DNA of 64,000 nt, taken from assembly GCA_013285505.1 (NCBI GenBank), contig CP053450.1, positions 3,642,796 through 3,706,795 of the forward strand. Reading direction: 5' to 3'. Each line of letters begins with the position of its first letter. The first letter of the stretch is position 1. This document shows positions 33,452 through 42,864 of the stretch, in pieces. The position numbers and the translations under genes were made by a program. The notes under the pieces are model-generated. The model was not told the origin of the DNA. It saw only the letters and a program-made list of their open reading frames with translations, and did no database searches. Source of the stretch: Planctomycetota bacterium (GTDB taxonomy: Bacteria > Planctomycetota > Phycisphaerae > Phycisphaerales > UBA1924).

Positions 33452-33490
33452 TGCCGTTGTGTCCATGATTGGCTATCTTGTTCCGAACAG
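33452..33490 (+). promoter_or_regulatory. Predicted promoter with overlapping palindrome upstream of lexA unit
   Basis: TTGCCG (33452-33457), a 17-base spacer and TATCTT (33475-33480) form a plausible sigma-70 promoter. A perfect palindrome TGTTC-C-GAACA at 33480-33490 sits at the -10/start region, where a repressor would block transcription. Its half-sites resemble the GAAC/GTTC core of several LexA boxes, and lexA lies downstream. The rest of the 340-base gap from 33371 shows nothing else. Confidence 0.4.
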
Positions 33491-33710
33491 AAGTCTCGGA
33501 TTTGTTGGCCCTCGTTCGGGCCCGAGGCCGATAGTTTGGGTCACGGACGGTATACAGAACCGCGTGACGATCGGATTTGGTTCTCATCCGGAAGAGATGA
33601 GATGAGCAGAACATCGGGCGGAGCCCATCAGACAGACCGGCGCAGCGGGAGATGGTCGAGAGCGACCTCGGACGGAGCACCGCAGCATCGGCACATGACA
33701 CGGGAGCGCG

Positions 33711-34225
33711 ATGGTGTTTGGCAAGCCACGGAAGGCGAGCACACGCAAGCGGAAAGCCACAAGCGCGGTGCACGGCGGGAGCAGAACGGGCCTGAACAGC
33801 CTGGGCCTGAGCGAACTGGTCCGGCTCGGGCCGGGCGGGCGCGTTTGTCGCGGGCTATGTGCCCGACACCGCGGGCACGCTCGAGAGGCTGGACCTCGAC
33901 CCGGAGACCGGATGGCCCGAGTCTCTGGCATTGGACGCGACCCAGGCCACCGAATCGGGGGCGGTGCCGGGGATGGACGCGGCCGAGACCGAGACAACGT
34001 TTGGTGCGGTGGCCCGGTCGGCCTCGGCACCGACGCACGGCGTCGCGATGACCGCCGCACGCATCGGCATTCTGACCGCGACCGCACGGGGCCTGCACGA
34101 ACAGGCCGAGGTGGTGTGCAACGTACGAAATCTGCTCGACAGCATGGCGGCACTCTCGGAGCGCGCCGCCGCTGCACGGAGCGAAGAACACAGGGCCCCG
34201 GCCACGACCGCCCGGGCACGCATGA
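33711..34225 (+). CDS. Hypothetical protein ahead of lexA, frame uncertain
   Basis: A basic N-terminus (VFGKPRKASTRKRKATSA) leads into LVRLGPGGAFVAGYVPDTAGTLERLDLDPETGW after removal of one G near 33838, where GGCGCG is read as GGGCGCG. The body is Ala/Glu/Thr-rich, with a likely helical segment (ILTATARGLHEQAEVVCNVRNLLDSMAALSE). The open frame would run about 200 bases into lexA, which is unlikely. A second indel near 34165 would instead end it at the TGA at 34223-34225, just before lexA. I do not recognise the family. Its place between the promoter and lexA suggests co-transcription. Confidence 0.4.
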
Positions 34226-34240
34226 CGGAGGTGCAACAGC

Positions 34241-34855
34241 ATGAACCTGACCCCGAAACAACTTCGCATTCTCAAGCTCATCCGCGACTGGCGCGTGCGC
34301 CGGGGCTATTCGCCGACGATGCAGGAGCTCGCCGACGAGATCGGCGTGAGCAAGGTCACAGTCTTCGAGCACGTCGAAGCGCTCATCAAAAAGGGCGCCC
34401 TCACCCGCGACGCGAACAAGGCACGCTCTTTGGCGATCGCTGAGGGCATCGCCGTCCCCGACGAGTCGCGCCCGATGCGGTTCCCCCTCGTCGGCAAGAT
34501 CGCCGCGGGCTACCCCATCGAGAAGATCGCCGACGAGGACGAGGTCGATCTCGAGGACCTCTTCGGCCCGACCAAGGGGCACAACGACGGCTCGTTCGCC
34601 CTCCGCGTTGACGGCGACAGCATGCGCGACGAGGGCATCCTCGACGGCGACATCATCCTCGTCGAGCGCACCCAGGTCGCCAGCAACGGCGACCGCGTCG
34701 TCGCGCTCCTCCCCGACGGGGCGACCACGCTCAAGACCTTCTTCAAGGAGGCCGACCACATCCGCCTGCAGCCGGCAAACCCCGAGTTCGAGCCGATCCG
34801 GGTGAAGTACTGCCAGGTGCAGGGCATCGTCAAGGCGGTCATCCGCCAGTACTGA
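34241..34855 (+). CDS. lexA: LexA repressor
   Basis: The 204-residue protein has an N-terminal winged helix (TPKQLRILKLIRDWRVRRGYSP, ELADEIGVSKVTVFEHVEALIKKG) and a C-terminal S24 latent protease. The self-cleavage site is Ala89-Gly90 in KIAAGYP, the nucleophile is Ser127 in VDGDSM, and the base is Lys165 in ATTLKTFFKE. RecA-stimulated cleavage relieves repression of DNA-damage genes. GGAGG lies 10 bases before the ATG. Recognition-helix residues differ from E. coli, so its operator need not match the enteric box. dprA lies upstream. Confidence 0.93.
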   Translation: MNLTPKQLRILKLIRDWRVRRGYSPTMQELADEIGVSKVTVFEHVEALIKKGALTRDANKARSLAIAEGIAVPDESRPMRFPLVGKIAAGYPIEKIADEDEVDLEDLFGPTKGHNDGSFALRVDGDSMRDEGILDGDIILVERTQVASNGDRVVALLPDGATTLKTFFKEADHIRLQPANPEFEPIRVKYCQVQGIVKAVIRQY

Positions 34856-35012
34856 TCAAGCCACGCCGATCGCCGAGACCGCTCGGGCCGATCACCACGC
34901 GTGCAGGCAGGAGAGAGGGACCGTGCTCTTGGGGGAGTGGTGCGCACGCATCCTCCCCTTGGCGCGTTGGGGTGCCCGCGCCGGGAACCACACTCGCCCG
35001 GCATCCCCGCGA

Positions 35013-35540
35013 TCAGTCCTCGTGCGTGATAATCTCGAGCACCGCAGCCGCGTCGTCGTTGGGGATCTGGAACGTCAGGTTGTACTGCGCGATCTTCCAT
35101 TCACCATCCAGCAGCAGCACGACCCCCGTCCCACGGAGATCGCCGTACTTGGCGTTCCGCACCACCTCGTCAAACCACGCGCACTCACCGCCCGGCGCAA
35201 TATCGATGTGCCGCTCGATCGCGTGATACGTCCACGCCTCGCCCCCGGCAAAGTACGGCCGCGCCCACGCCCGAAACTCCGCCACCGTCCACCGCTCCGT
35301 CGGGTCGGTGCCCAAAAAGACACCGCTCGGCGCAAAGTGCCCGAAGTACCGCTCCTCATCCGCGTTCGCAGCCGCCGCGTGGAAGCTGTCGAGCATCGCC
35401 GCGATCGGAGCGCACGCCGCAGCATCCGCCTCCGCGGCCGATCCGCCGCCGGAACGCCCGCCCGACACACCGGGCCCCTGCAGCACAATCGCTCCCAATG
35501 ACGCGGCAAGGCCCGCGGCTACAACTGTTGACGGTCGCAT
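35013..35540 (-). CDS. Exported SnoaL/NTF2-like protein
   Basis: A 175-residue protein with a short signal peptide (STVVAAGLAASLGAIVLQG) and one cone-shaped SnoaL/NTF2-type domain. IAAMLDSFHAAAANADEERYFGHFAPSGVFLGTDPTERWTVAEFRAW is the helix-turn start, and the end is VVLLLDGEWKIAQYNLTFQIPN. Such domains act as small-molecule-binding or isomerase folds; catalytic residues cannot be assigned here. The same arrangement is often annotated as a nuclear-transport-factor-2 family protein. It is a single gene, convergent with lexA. Confidence 0.75.
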   Translation of the reverse strand: MRPSTVVAAGLAASLGAIVLQGPGVSGGRSGGGSAAEADAAACAPIAAMLDSFHAAAANADEERYFGHFAPSGVFLGTDPTERWTVAEFRAWARPYFAGGEAWTYHAIERHIDIAPGGECAWFDEVVRNAKYGDLRGTGVVLLLDGEWKIAQYNLTFQIPNDDAAAVLEIITHED

Positions 35541-35675
35541 GGTCGAGGTTCCTCACAACAGCGCACGAGAACCGCACGCCGGTGCAGGATACCGCACACA
35601 ACCACGCCGCGGCAAAGTCGCGGGCTTCCGGAATATTCAGGTGGGGCGGTCACGCCGGCCCGGCCGGCTCGGCAC

Positions 35676-35927
35676 TCAGGCCTGATCGGCGTCGTGCAGG
35701 GGCTGCTGGACGAGGAAGCCCATCCGGCAGAGGAACCGAGTCGCCTCCTCCAGCTCGTCGGCGGTATAGCCATCGAGGCAGGCCGGGCGGTCGGGCCAGT
35801 CGAGCAACGCCGGCGGATAAGGGCACCGGCCGGTCTCGGCGTCGGCCACCTCGGAAAGGGCCTCAGCCACCGCGTCCGCGGCGTCGATCAGTCGTGTCGG
35901 GTCTTCGGCAAAGATGTCGTTGTGCAT
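35676..35927 (-). CDS. Small hypothetical protein
   Basis: An 83-residue acidic protein without signal peptide or membrane helix. The first 30 residues are helical (DPTRLIDAADAVAEALSEV). A short CPYPPALLDWPDRPACLDGYTADELEEATRFL follows, with two Cys residues and a conserved-looking Pro/Trp block. I do not recognise it. The coding bias and clean start argue that it is real, but nothing in the context gives a role. Confidence 0.5.
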   Translation of the reverse strand: MHNDIFAEDPTRLIDAADAVAEALSEVADAETGRCPYPPALLDWPDRPACLDGYTADELEEATRFLCRMGFLVQQPLHDADQA

Positions 35928-36036
35928 GGACTCCCTCTCGTCACGAAGTCATTCGTGCGAGAGCGGCGGGAGTTTCATGGATTCCGGCCCACCGGCAAAG
36001 TCTGGGGGAAAACGCCCGAGAACCCCGCCCGATGGT

Positions 36037-36926
36037 CTAGTGCTCGTGCCCCTCGTGCCCATCATCATCACCGTGGTCGCCGTGCTCCCCGTGCGCGGCC
36101 GCGTGATCGCCGTGCTGCGCCGCGTGCTCAGGCTCTGGCAACGGACGCACCCAGATGTTCCGGAACCGCACCGGGTTGCCGTGGTCCTGCAGCTTGATCT
36201 CGCCGGCCGGGCCGTGCGCCGAGTATGTCCCCACCGAGCGGTGCCCCGTCGCGCCGATCAGCGCCCGCCGGTTGTGCACGATCACCCCGTTGTGCAGCAC
36301 CGTCGCGTACGCGGGCGAGACCAGCGAGCCGTCCTCAGCAAACTTCGGCGCCTCGAACACGATGTCGTAGGTCTGCCACTCGCCCGGGCCGCGGCAGGCG
36401 TTCACGTCCGGCGGGAACTGCCCGTAGAGCGCCGCGGCCTGCCCGTCGGCGTACGACCGGTTCTCGAACGAATCGAGCACCTGGATCTCGTACCGCCCGA
36501 AGAAGAACACGCCCGAGTTGCCCCGCCCCTGGCTCTCGCCAACGACCTCCGCCGGCGACGCCCACTCCACGTGCAGTTGGCAACTGCCGAACTGCTCGCG
36601 CGTCATGATGTCGCCGGTGCCGTTGACCTGCATCGCCCCGCCCTCGACGAGCTTCCACGCCGCCGCGTCGCCGTTGCCCTTCCGCCACGCGTCGAGGCCC
36701 GAGCCATCAAACAGCACCACCGCGTCGCTCGGCACCGGCGCCCGGCTGCGCCGGGGCCGGCCCGGGATCGACCACCGGCGGGTTGGGACGGTCGGCGTCG
36801 TGCACGCGCCCAGGGCTGGTGCGGCAGCTGCGGCGTGTCGGTATAGCCAACACCCTGCGCCCCGCACGAACCGGTGAGCATGGCGGCCGCGGCCGCGGCG
36901 GATAACGAACAGGCAGAACGGTGCAT
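36037..36926 (-). CDS. Exported DUF1080 (3-keto-disaccharide hydrolase type) protein with His-rich tail, two apparent indels
   Basis: After a signal peptide, one DUF1080 domain of about 210 residues is present: VVLFDGSGLDAWRKGNGDAA, a beta-sandwich core with GNSGVFFFGRYEIQVLDSFEN, WQTYDIVFEAPKF and the closing PVRFRNIWVRPL. DUF1080 proteins are very abundant in planctomycetes, and some hydrolyse 3-keto-sugars. The last 30 residues are His-rich (repeated HGDH, HGEHGDHG), which suggests metal binding. The frame shifts twice near 36815 and 36740, each one extra G before GCGC; the repaired length is 295 residues. Confidence 0.8.
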
Positions 36927-37025
36927 GACAATCTCCGTGGGCGAGTGTGTGCGGACCCGCCGAGTGTAGCCGAACCGCACACCGCGTCACCGCTCGCCGC
37001 AGATCCACCCCCAACGCGTGAGTGG

Positions 37026-37048
37026 CATGCCCACGCTTCGTGGGCATG
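37026..37048. repeat. REP-like hairpin
   Basis: CATGCCCACG and its inverse around a CTT loop give a perfect 10-bp hairpin. Short GGCATGCCCAC-type palindromes scattered between genes are typical of REP elements moved by RAYT transposases; no transposase is present here. Confidence 0.5.
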
Positions 37049-37136
37049 TGCCTTGCGGTTGGGTCGCCACGAGGCCCCGCCTCCACGTCGGCTCCGCAGC
37101 CATACCTGACAGAACCGCCGGGGTGGCACCAAGACC

Positions 37137-37171
37137 GTGCCACCGACCTCTGCTCTGAGAGGTCGGTGCCT
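37137..37171 (+). repeat. Hairpin repeat, copy 1
   Basis: ACCGACCTCT and AGAGGTCGGT around a 6-base loop (37142-37167) form a 10-bp hairpin. The flanks match, in inverse orientation, the copy at 37532-37567. Confidence 0.6.
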
Positions 37172-37210
37172 CCGCCGGCCGCAGACCTCCATTCGTGGAC
37201 CCCCAGCCGG

Positions 37211-37396
37211 CGGCGGCCCGAGTACGACCCGCGACTTGGGTGCCATCACTCGCGGCCTTCCCTCGCTCTCTGAATCTCCGCCCTCTTCCCGCGCAGTGAT
37301 GCGGCGACCATCGATGCCTCGCGAGCGCAGGAGCCTTGCTGCGCGGGTAAAGTGTGAGGTGCTGGAGGATCACGGAGGCCGCAAGTGTTGGCATCG
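37211..37396 (+). repeat. MITE-like palindromic element, left copy
   Basis: The core, 37241-37393, is 153 bp with imperfect 21-base inverted ends (TGCCATCACTCGCGG at one end, TGCCAACACTTGCGG inverted at the other). It has a second inner inverted pair built on CCCGCGCAGTGATGC. About 30 bases of left flank also match the right copy. It contains no open frame of its own. It lies in the 735-base gene-free stretch between the DUF1080 gene and the small island gene. Confidence 0.65.
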
Positions 37397-37531
37397 ACGG
37401 TGACGTGCGTGCATCTCTGCAAGGATTCGGGCCACCCGCGGAGGAGATTCCGCGCGACCCGCCGCCGGGTGACCCCGCCGCGTGGGCGGGATGGGAGGGG
37501 TACAAGTGAGCGTGCGACGGATCAGGGAGGG

Positions 37532-37567
37532 GAGCACCGACCTCTCAAGGCAGAGGTCGGTGGCACG
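37532..37567 (-). repeat. Hairpin repeat, copy 2 (inverted)
   Basis: Same 10-bp hairpin as at 37142, here 37536-37561 with loop CAAGGC. The whole 35-base unit is inverted relative to copy 1. Confidence 0.6.
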
Positions 37568-37661
37568 AGGTCGGCGCCACCCCGCCATAAACAACAAATA
37601 GAGTTTGCGAGATGGTGTCGTTCCTAATGGCCATCCCGTGGAATGAACTTGAGATTGTAAG

Positions 37662-38165
37662 ATGAAAGCACTCGTTGAAGTAGATACTTTGGTAGAGTCG
37701 AGACATGTCATAAGCCCGTCGAGTAAGCAGTTTGTCGCAATCGGACAATCCGTCCAAGTGCGGCTAAACGAAATAGTTACCGGTGTAGTCCGGCTGCGGA
37801 TAGGGCATGATTGGATACTGAATTCCGATATGTGCAATGAGCTTGAGCCGATGTGGTATCTTCTTGTGCATGCCTGCGCAACCGCCTTGGATGGGGGAAC
37901 ATTTGAGGACAATCTCCCAGATAACACTCGTGTGCTATTCAGTGTCGCTCCTGGTCACCGCCCTGGAGTCAGTGTTGTTTCGGCGAAGAGTCCAGGCCAA
38001 CAGCAACGTAGTGCACCAGTAGTCCATGGGTCGCTTGCCGCAGGGATCGCGCCGGCAGCAAGGCAGTTTGTTGATTGGGGCTTGCATAATTCACTTATTC
38101 GCCGAGGGTCTAGGACGCATCGCGATTTTAGTGAGTGGATTGGACGTATGGAACAGGCCTTCTAG
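37662..38165 (+). CDS. Hypothetical protein of the AT-richer island
   Basis: A 167-residue predicted cytoplasmic protein, beginning MKALVEVDTLVESRH. Its base composition is clearly lower in GC than the flanking genes. VRLRIGHDWILNSDMCNEL and EPMWYLLVHACATALDGG look like ordinary helical segments; there is no signal peptide, membrane helix or catalytic motif that I can name. The gene lies between two copies of a 153-bp palindromic element, so it is likely to be imported cargo. It might be an immunity or antitoxin-like protein, but nothing in the sequence proves that. No strong ribosome-binding site is seen. Confidence 0.45.
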   Translation: MKALVEVDTLVESRHVISPSSKQFVAIGQSVQVRLNEIVTGVVRLRIGHDWILNSDMCNELEPMWYLLVHACATALDGGTFEDNLPDNTRVLFSVAPGHRPGVSVVSAKSPGQQQRSAPVVHGSLAAGIAPAARQFVDWGLHNSLIRRGSRTHRDFSEWIGRMEQAF

Positions 38166-38261
38166 TCCGAATCCCATAGTGTTTCAAATCTCCCCCGAGG
38201 TCGAGAAAGTGCAAAGTACGCGCGTACAAAGGGCTTCGGTGGAATGAAGTTGCTGGGACGG

Positions 38262-38447
38262 CGGGTGGCCCGAGTACGGTCAACGAGTTGGGTGCCATCA
38301 CTCGCGGCCTTCCCTCTCTCTCTGAATCTCCGCCCTCTTCCCGCGCAGTGATGCGGTGACCATCAATGCCTCGCGGGCGCAGGAGCATCACTGCGCGGGT
38401 AGAGCGAGAGGTGTTGGAGGATCACGGAGACCGCGAGTGATGGCATT
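38262..38447 (+). repeat. MITE-like palindromic element, right copy
   Basis: The core, 38293-38445, is again exactly 153 bp, with better preserved inverted ends (TGCCATCACTCGCGG and its full inverse) and the inner pair CCCGCGCAGTGATGC / GCATCACTGCGCGGG. Same orientation as the left copy. The two differ by scattered point changes, so the insertion is not recent. Confidence 0.65.
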
Positions 38448-38520
38448 CAGGCCTGGGAATCACAGAGCTGATGAGCAACGACCGCAGAATTGCTCAACCC
38501 ACCCCGCCCGCCGAGCCGAC

Positions 38521-38548
38521 TTGACATCAGTCCACTCGCAACTAGAGT
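38521..38548 (+). promoter_or_regulatory. Predicted promoter of the lysine operon
   Basis: TTGACA (38521-38526), 16-base spacer, TAGAGT (38543-38548). The likely start point is within a few bases of the leader ATG at 38557, so the leader peptide would be read from an almost leaderless mRNA. Confidence 0.65.
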
Positions 38549-38556
38549 CTCCGCAC

Positions 38557-38646
38557 ATGCATCTCTCGACCAAAGCCAAAGCCACCAAAGCCAAAGACGC
38601 CCAGAGCGTCCGGGCTGTCATGGTGGCGAGGGTCGGCGAGAGGTAG
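38557..38646 (+). CDS. Lys-rich leader peptide of the lysW operon
   Basis: A 29-codon frame just below the promoter, with the segment STKAKATKAKD: four lysine codons, all AAA, in nine codons near the start. Three Arg codons follow later. It ends at a TAG 33 bases before an intrinsic terminator, and the first operon gene, lysW, lies beyond that. This arrangement of control codons, stop and terminator is what transcription attenuation by a leader peptide needs. I recall leader-peptide attenuation having been reported for lysine genes of Thermus thermophilus, which use the same LysW pathway. No shine-dalgarno can be fitted, as expected of a leaderless start. Confidence 0.6.
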   Translation: MHLSTKAKATKAKDAQSVRAVMVARVGER

Positions 38647-38679
38647 CACCGCTCAACGGCAATTCGCAGGACCACCAGG

Positions 38680-38708
38680 CACCCCCGGACACCCCGGGGG
38701 TGTTTTTT
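38680..38708 (+). terminator. Attenuator terminator ahead of lysW
   Basis: A perfect 9-bp stem CACCCCCGG/CCGGGGGTG (38680-38688 with 38694-38702, loop of 5) followed by TTTTTT. GGTGG at about 38618-38622, inside the leader, could pair with CCACC at 38672-38676 next to the left arm; this would be a candidate antiterminator. Confidence 0.75.
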
Positions 38709-38771
38709 CTTGTGCATATGCAGACCGTTTCCGCCTTCATGCATTCAAACCCCGATTCAGGAGCCCACGCC

Positions 38772-38957
38772 ATGCAAGGGACCGCCACCATCACCGCCGC
38801 CTGCCCCGAGTGCGACGCCCCCGTCAGCTTCGGCCGCGCGCCGCTCACCGGCGAGATCGCCCGCTGCACCGACTGCCGCGCCGAGCTCGAGGTCACCCGC
38901 GTCAAGCCCCTCACCCTCGAGCTCGCGCCCGAGGTCGAGGAAGACTGGGGCGAATGA
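38772..38957 (+). CDS. lysW: Amino-group carrier protein LysW
   Basis: A 61-residue acidic protein. A zinc finger is formed by Cys11, Cys14, Cys32 and Cys35 (CPECD and CTDC). The C-terminus ends in EEDWGE, whose last Glu is the attachment point for the alpha-amino group of 2-aminoadipate (or glutamate). LysW carries the intermediates of lysine synthesis on its C-terminus and so protects the amino group from cyclising. The ATG at 38772 gives the usual length; an in-frame ATG 54 bases upstream is less likely. First structural gene of the operon. Confidence 0.93.
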   Translation: MQGTATITAACPECDAPVSFGRAPLTGEIARCTDCRAELEVTRVKPLTLELAPEVEEDWGE

Positions 38958-38997
38958 GCGATCCCGGCCCCCCCGGCACCCCTCTCAGGAGCACACC

Positions 38998-39863
38998 ATG
39001 CGCATCGCCATGACCTACACCCGCCTCCGCGCCGAAGAGCGGCTGCTCCTCGACGCCTTCGAGGAGATGGGCATCGACATCACGCCGATCGACCTGCGAT
39101 CGGCCGTCTTCGACCCCGCCGACCCCGGGCCGTGGGCGGCCTACGACGCGGTCATCGACCGGTCGGTCAGCCTCACCGCCACCACCACCGCCGTCGCGCT
39201 GCTCGAGGGCTCCGGCATCCGGTGCATCAACCCGCTGCGGGCCATCGAGACCTGCGCCCGACAAGCTCGCGACCACCATCGCCCTGCTCCGCGCCGGCGT
39301 CCCGACACCCGCCGTCCGCGTCGCGACCAACGCGGCGTCCGGTCTCGAGGCGGTCGAGGCCATCGGCTACCCCGCCGTCCTCAAGCCCACCGTCGGCTCG
39401 TGGGGGCGCCTCGTCGCCCGCGTCAACGATCGCGACGCCGCGGAGGCCGTCCTCGAGCACCGCGAAACCCTGGGCTCCGTCCAGCAGGGCGTCTTCTATG
39501 TGCAGGAGCACATCGACAAGCCGGGGCGGGACATCCGCGTCTTTGTCGTCGGCGGCGAGCCGATCGCCGCGATCGTGCACGAGTGAGCACTGGGTCACCA
39601 ACACCGCCCGCGGCGGGACCGCCGCGGGATTCGAGATCGGCGCGGACCTCCGCCGCCACTCGATCGCCGCGGCAGAGGCCGTCGGGGCCGATGTGGTCGC
39701 GATCGACTTCCTCGAATGCCCCCGCCACGGCCTGCTGGTCAACGAACTCAACCACTCCATGGAGTTCCGCAACAGCATCACCACGACCGGTGTCAACATC
39801 CCCGAACTCGTCGCCCGCCATGTCGCCACCATCGCGGCCAGCACCGAAAGCGTCCCGGCGTGA
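38998..39863 (+). CDS. lysX: LysW-aminoadipate ligase LysX (ATP-grasp), with apparent indels
   Basis: LysX attaches 2-aminoadipate to the Glu of LysW using ATP. It has [67 protein letters not shown] and the metal-binding [15 protein letters not shown]. It aligns over its whole length with the Thermus LysX family as I remember it. One C too many near 39254 (GCGCCGAC read as GCGCCCGAC), and a 2-base loss (or 1-base gain) near 39585, break the frame. The repaired length is 288 residues. SD CAGGAG precedes the ATG, and the stop overlaps the GTG of lysY. Confidence 0.9.
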
Positions 39864-40884
39864 GCTTCACCGCCTCCATCGTCGGCGGCAGCGGCTACAC
39901 CGGGGGCGAACTCCTGCGCCTGCTGCACGGGCACCCCGAGGCCGAGATCGGGCAGGTCTCCTCGCGCAAGCTCGCGGGCCAGCCCATCCACGCCGTCCAC
40001 CCAAACCTGCGGGGCCACGTCGGCCGCGACTTCTGCACGCCCGACCAGATCGACCCGTGCGATGTGCTCTTCCTCTGCATGCCGCACGGCCGGTCCGCAG
40101 CCGAGATCGACCGCTGGCGCGCCGTCGCGACGCTGGTCATCGACCTCTCGGCCGACTTCCGCCTGCACGACCCCGCCCTCTACGAGTCCTGGTATGGCGC
40201 GCCCCACGCCGCGCCGGCGGCGCTGGCCGACGCCGTCTATGGGCTGCCCGAGGTCTCCCGCGAGCGACTCCCGGGAGCTTCACTGGTCTCGGGCGTCGGG
40301 TGCAACGCCACCGCCATGACGCTCGCCCTGCTCCCGCTGGCCCGGGTCGGCCTCGTCCGCCGCGCGATCGCCGATATCAAGGTGGGCTCATCGGAGGCCG
40401 GCGCCGAGCCCGGCCCGGGGTCGCACCACCCGGTGCGCGCACCGCACGCACCTACAGCCCCGCCGGCCACCGCCACCTCGCCGAAGTGATGCAGTCGCTC
40501 GGCCAGCTCGACCTCGACGCCACACTCACCGCAATCGACATGGTCCGGGGTGTGCTCTGCACCGTCCATGTCGAGCCGACCCGCCCCGTCGAACCCAAGG
40601 AGCTCTGGAAGCTCTACCGCGCCGCCTACGCCGCCGAGCCCTTCGTGCGGATCGTCGCCGAACGGAGCGGGGCCAACCGCCTTCCCGACCCGCGCGTACT
40701 CGTCGGCTCCAACCACGCCGACGTGGGCTTCGCCATCGACGAGCGCTCCGGCCGCGTCATCGCGTTGTGCGCGATCGACAACCTCGTCAAGGGGGCCGCG
40801 GGGTCGGCCATCCAATCCATGAACATCGCCCGCGGCCTCCCCGAGACCGAGGGCCTCACCTTCCCCGGCCTGCACCCGGCCTGA
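39860..40884 (+). CDS. lysY: LysW-aminoadipate 6-phosphate reductase LysY (ArgC family), with apparent indel
   Basis: Reduces the phosphorylated LysW-bound intermediate to the semialdehyde with NADPH. It shows the N-terminal [20 protein letters not shown], the catalytic Cys in [27 protein letters not shown], and [15 protein letters not shown] at the end, all ArgC/LysY features. It begins with GTG overlapping the lysX stop. The frame changes once at a (GC)n run near 40432, a net loss of one base or gain of two. About 341 residues. Its family also covers the arginine pathway; the operon supports lysine. Confidence 0.9.
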
Positions 40885-40902
40885 GCACTCGGAGTCTTCA
40901 CC

Positions 40903-41725
40903 GTGTCCACCATTGTCATCAAGCTCGGCGGCGGCGAGGGGATCGACCCCACCAGCGCCACCCGCGAGATCACCACGCTTGCGCGCGCAGGGCAGCGCGT
41001 CGTCCTCGTCCACGGCGGCTCGCACGAGACCAACACCCTCTCGGCAGCCCTCGGCCACCCCCCACGCACCATCACCAGCCCCGGCGGGCAGCAGTCCCGA
41101 CGCACGGACCGACGGACGCTCGAGACCTTCATGATGGCCTACTGCGGCAAGGTCAACAAGACCGTCGTCGAGAGCCTCCGCAGCGCGGGCGTGGACGCCG
41201 TCGGCCTGAGCGGCCTCGACGCAGGCATCTGGATCGGCGCGCGCAAAACGCCATCCGCGCAGTCGAGGGCGGCCGCACCGTCATCATCCGCGACGACCTG
41301 TCCGGGCGGGTCGAGTCGGTCGATGGCGCGTTCTTGAACCTGCTGCTCGACGCCGGCCGCCTGCCCGTCCTGACGCCACCGGCGGGGACACCGGAGGGCA
41401 TCGCGATCAACGTGGACGCCGACCGAGCGGCCGCCGCGACGGCCATCGCGATGGGCGCAGACGAACTGCTGCTGCTCTCCAACGTGCCCGGCGTGCTCCG
41501 CGATCCGGCCGAGCCCGGGTCGCTCATCGAGCGGGTCGATCCCGGATCGCTCGACGAGGTCCGCGCCGCCGCACGCGGGGCGCATGAAGAACAAGGTGCT
41601 CGCGGCCGAGGAAGCCCTGCGCGGCGGGGTGCCCCGGGTGGTCATCGGCAGAGCGGGCGGCGACGGGCGCGATTGCGCGCGCGCAACGGCGTCGGCACGG
41701 TCTTTGCCGGCGAGGGAGTGCCCGC

Positions 41726-41729
<4 letters not shown>
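40903..41729 (+). CDS. lysZ: LysW-aminoadipate 6-kinase LysZ (ArgB family), with apparent indels
   Basis: Phosphorylates the side chain of LysW-bound aminoadipate. It has [75 protein letters not shown] and LSNVPGVL. The tail is [24 protein letters not shown]. Breaks occur near 41247 (A run short by one), 41577 (GGGCGC read as GGGGCGC), and 41665 (net loss of one within a GC run). The repaired length is 275 residues. GTG start with GGAG 8 bases before; the stop overlaps the GTG of lysK by 4 bases. Confidence 0.88.

Positions 41730-42860
<1,131 letters not shown>

Positions 42861-42864
<4 letters not shown>

Noticed and set aside
34241..34443. A 200-base overlap of the hypothetical upstream gene with lexA.
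   Set aside because: A deep same-strand overlap is unlikely. A further indel would end the upstream gene at 34225.
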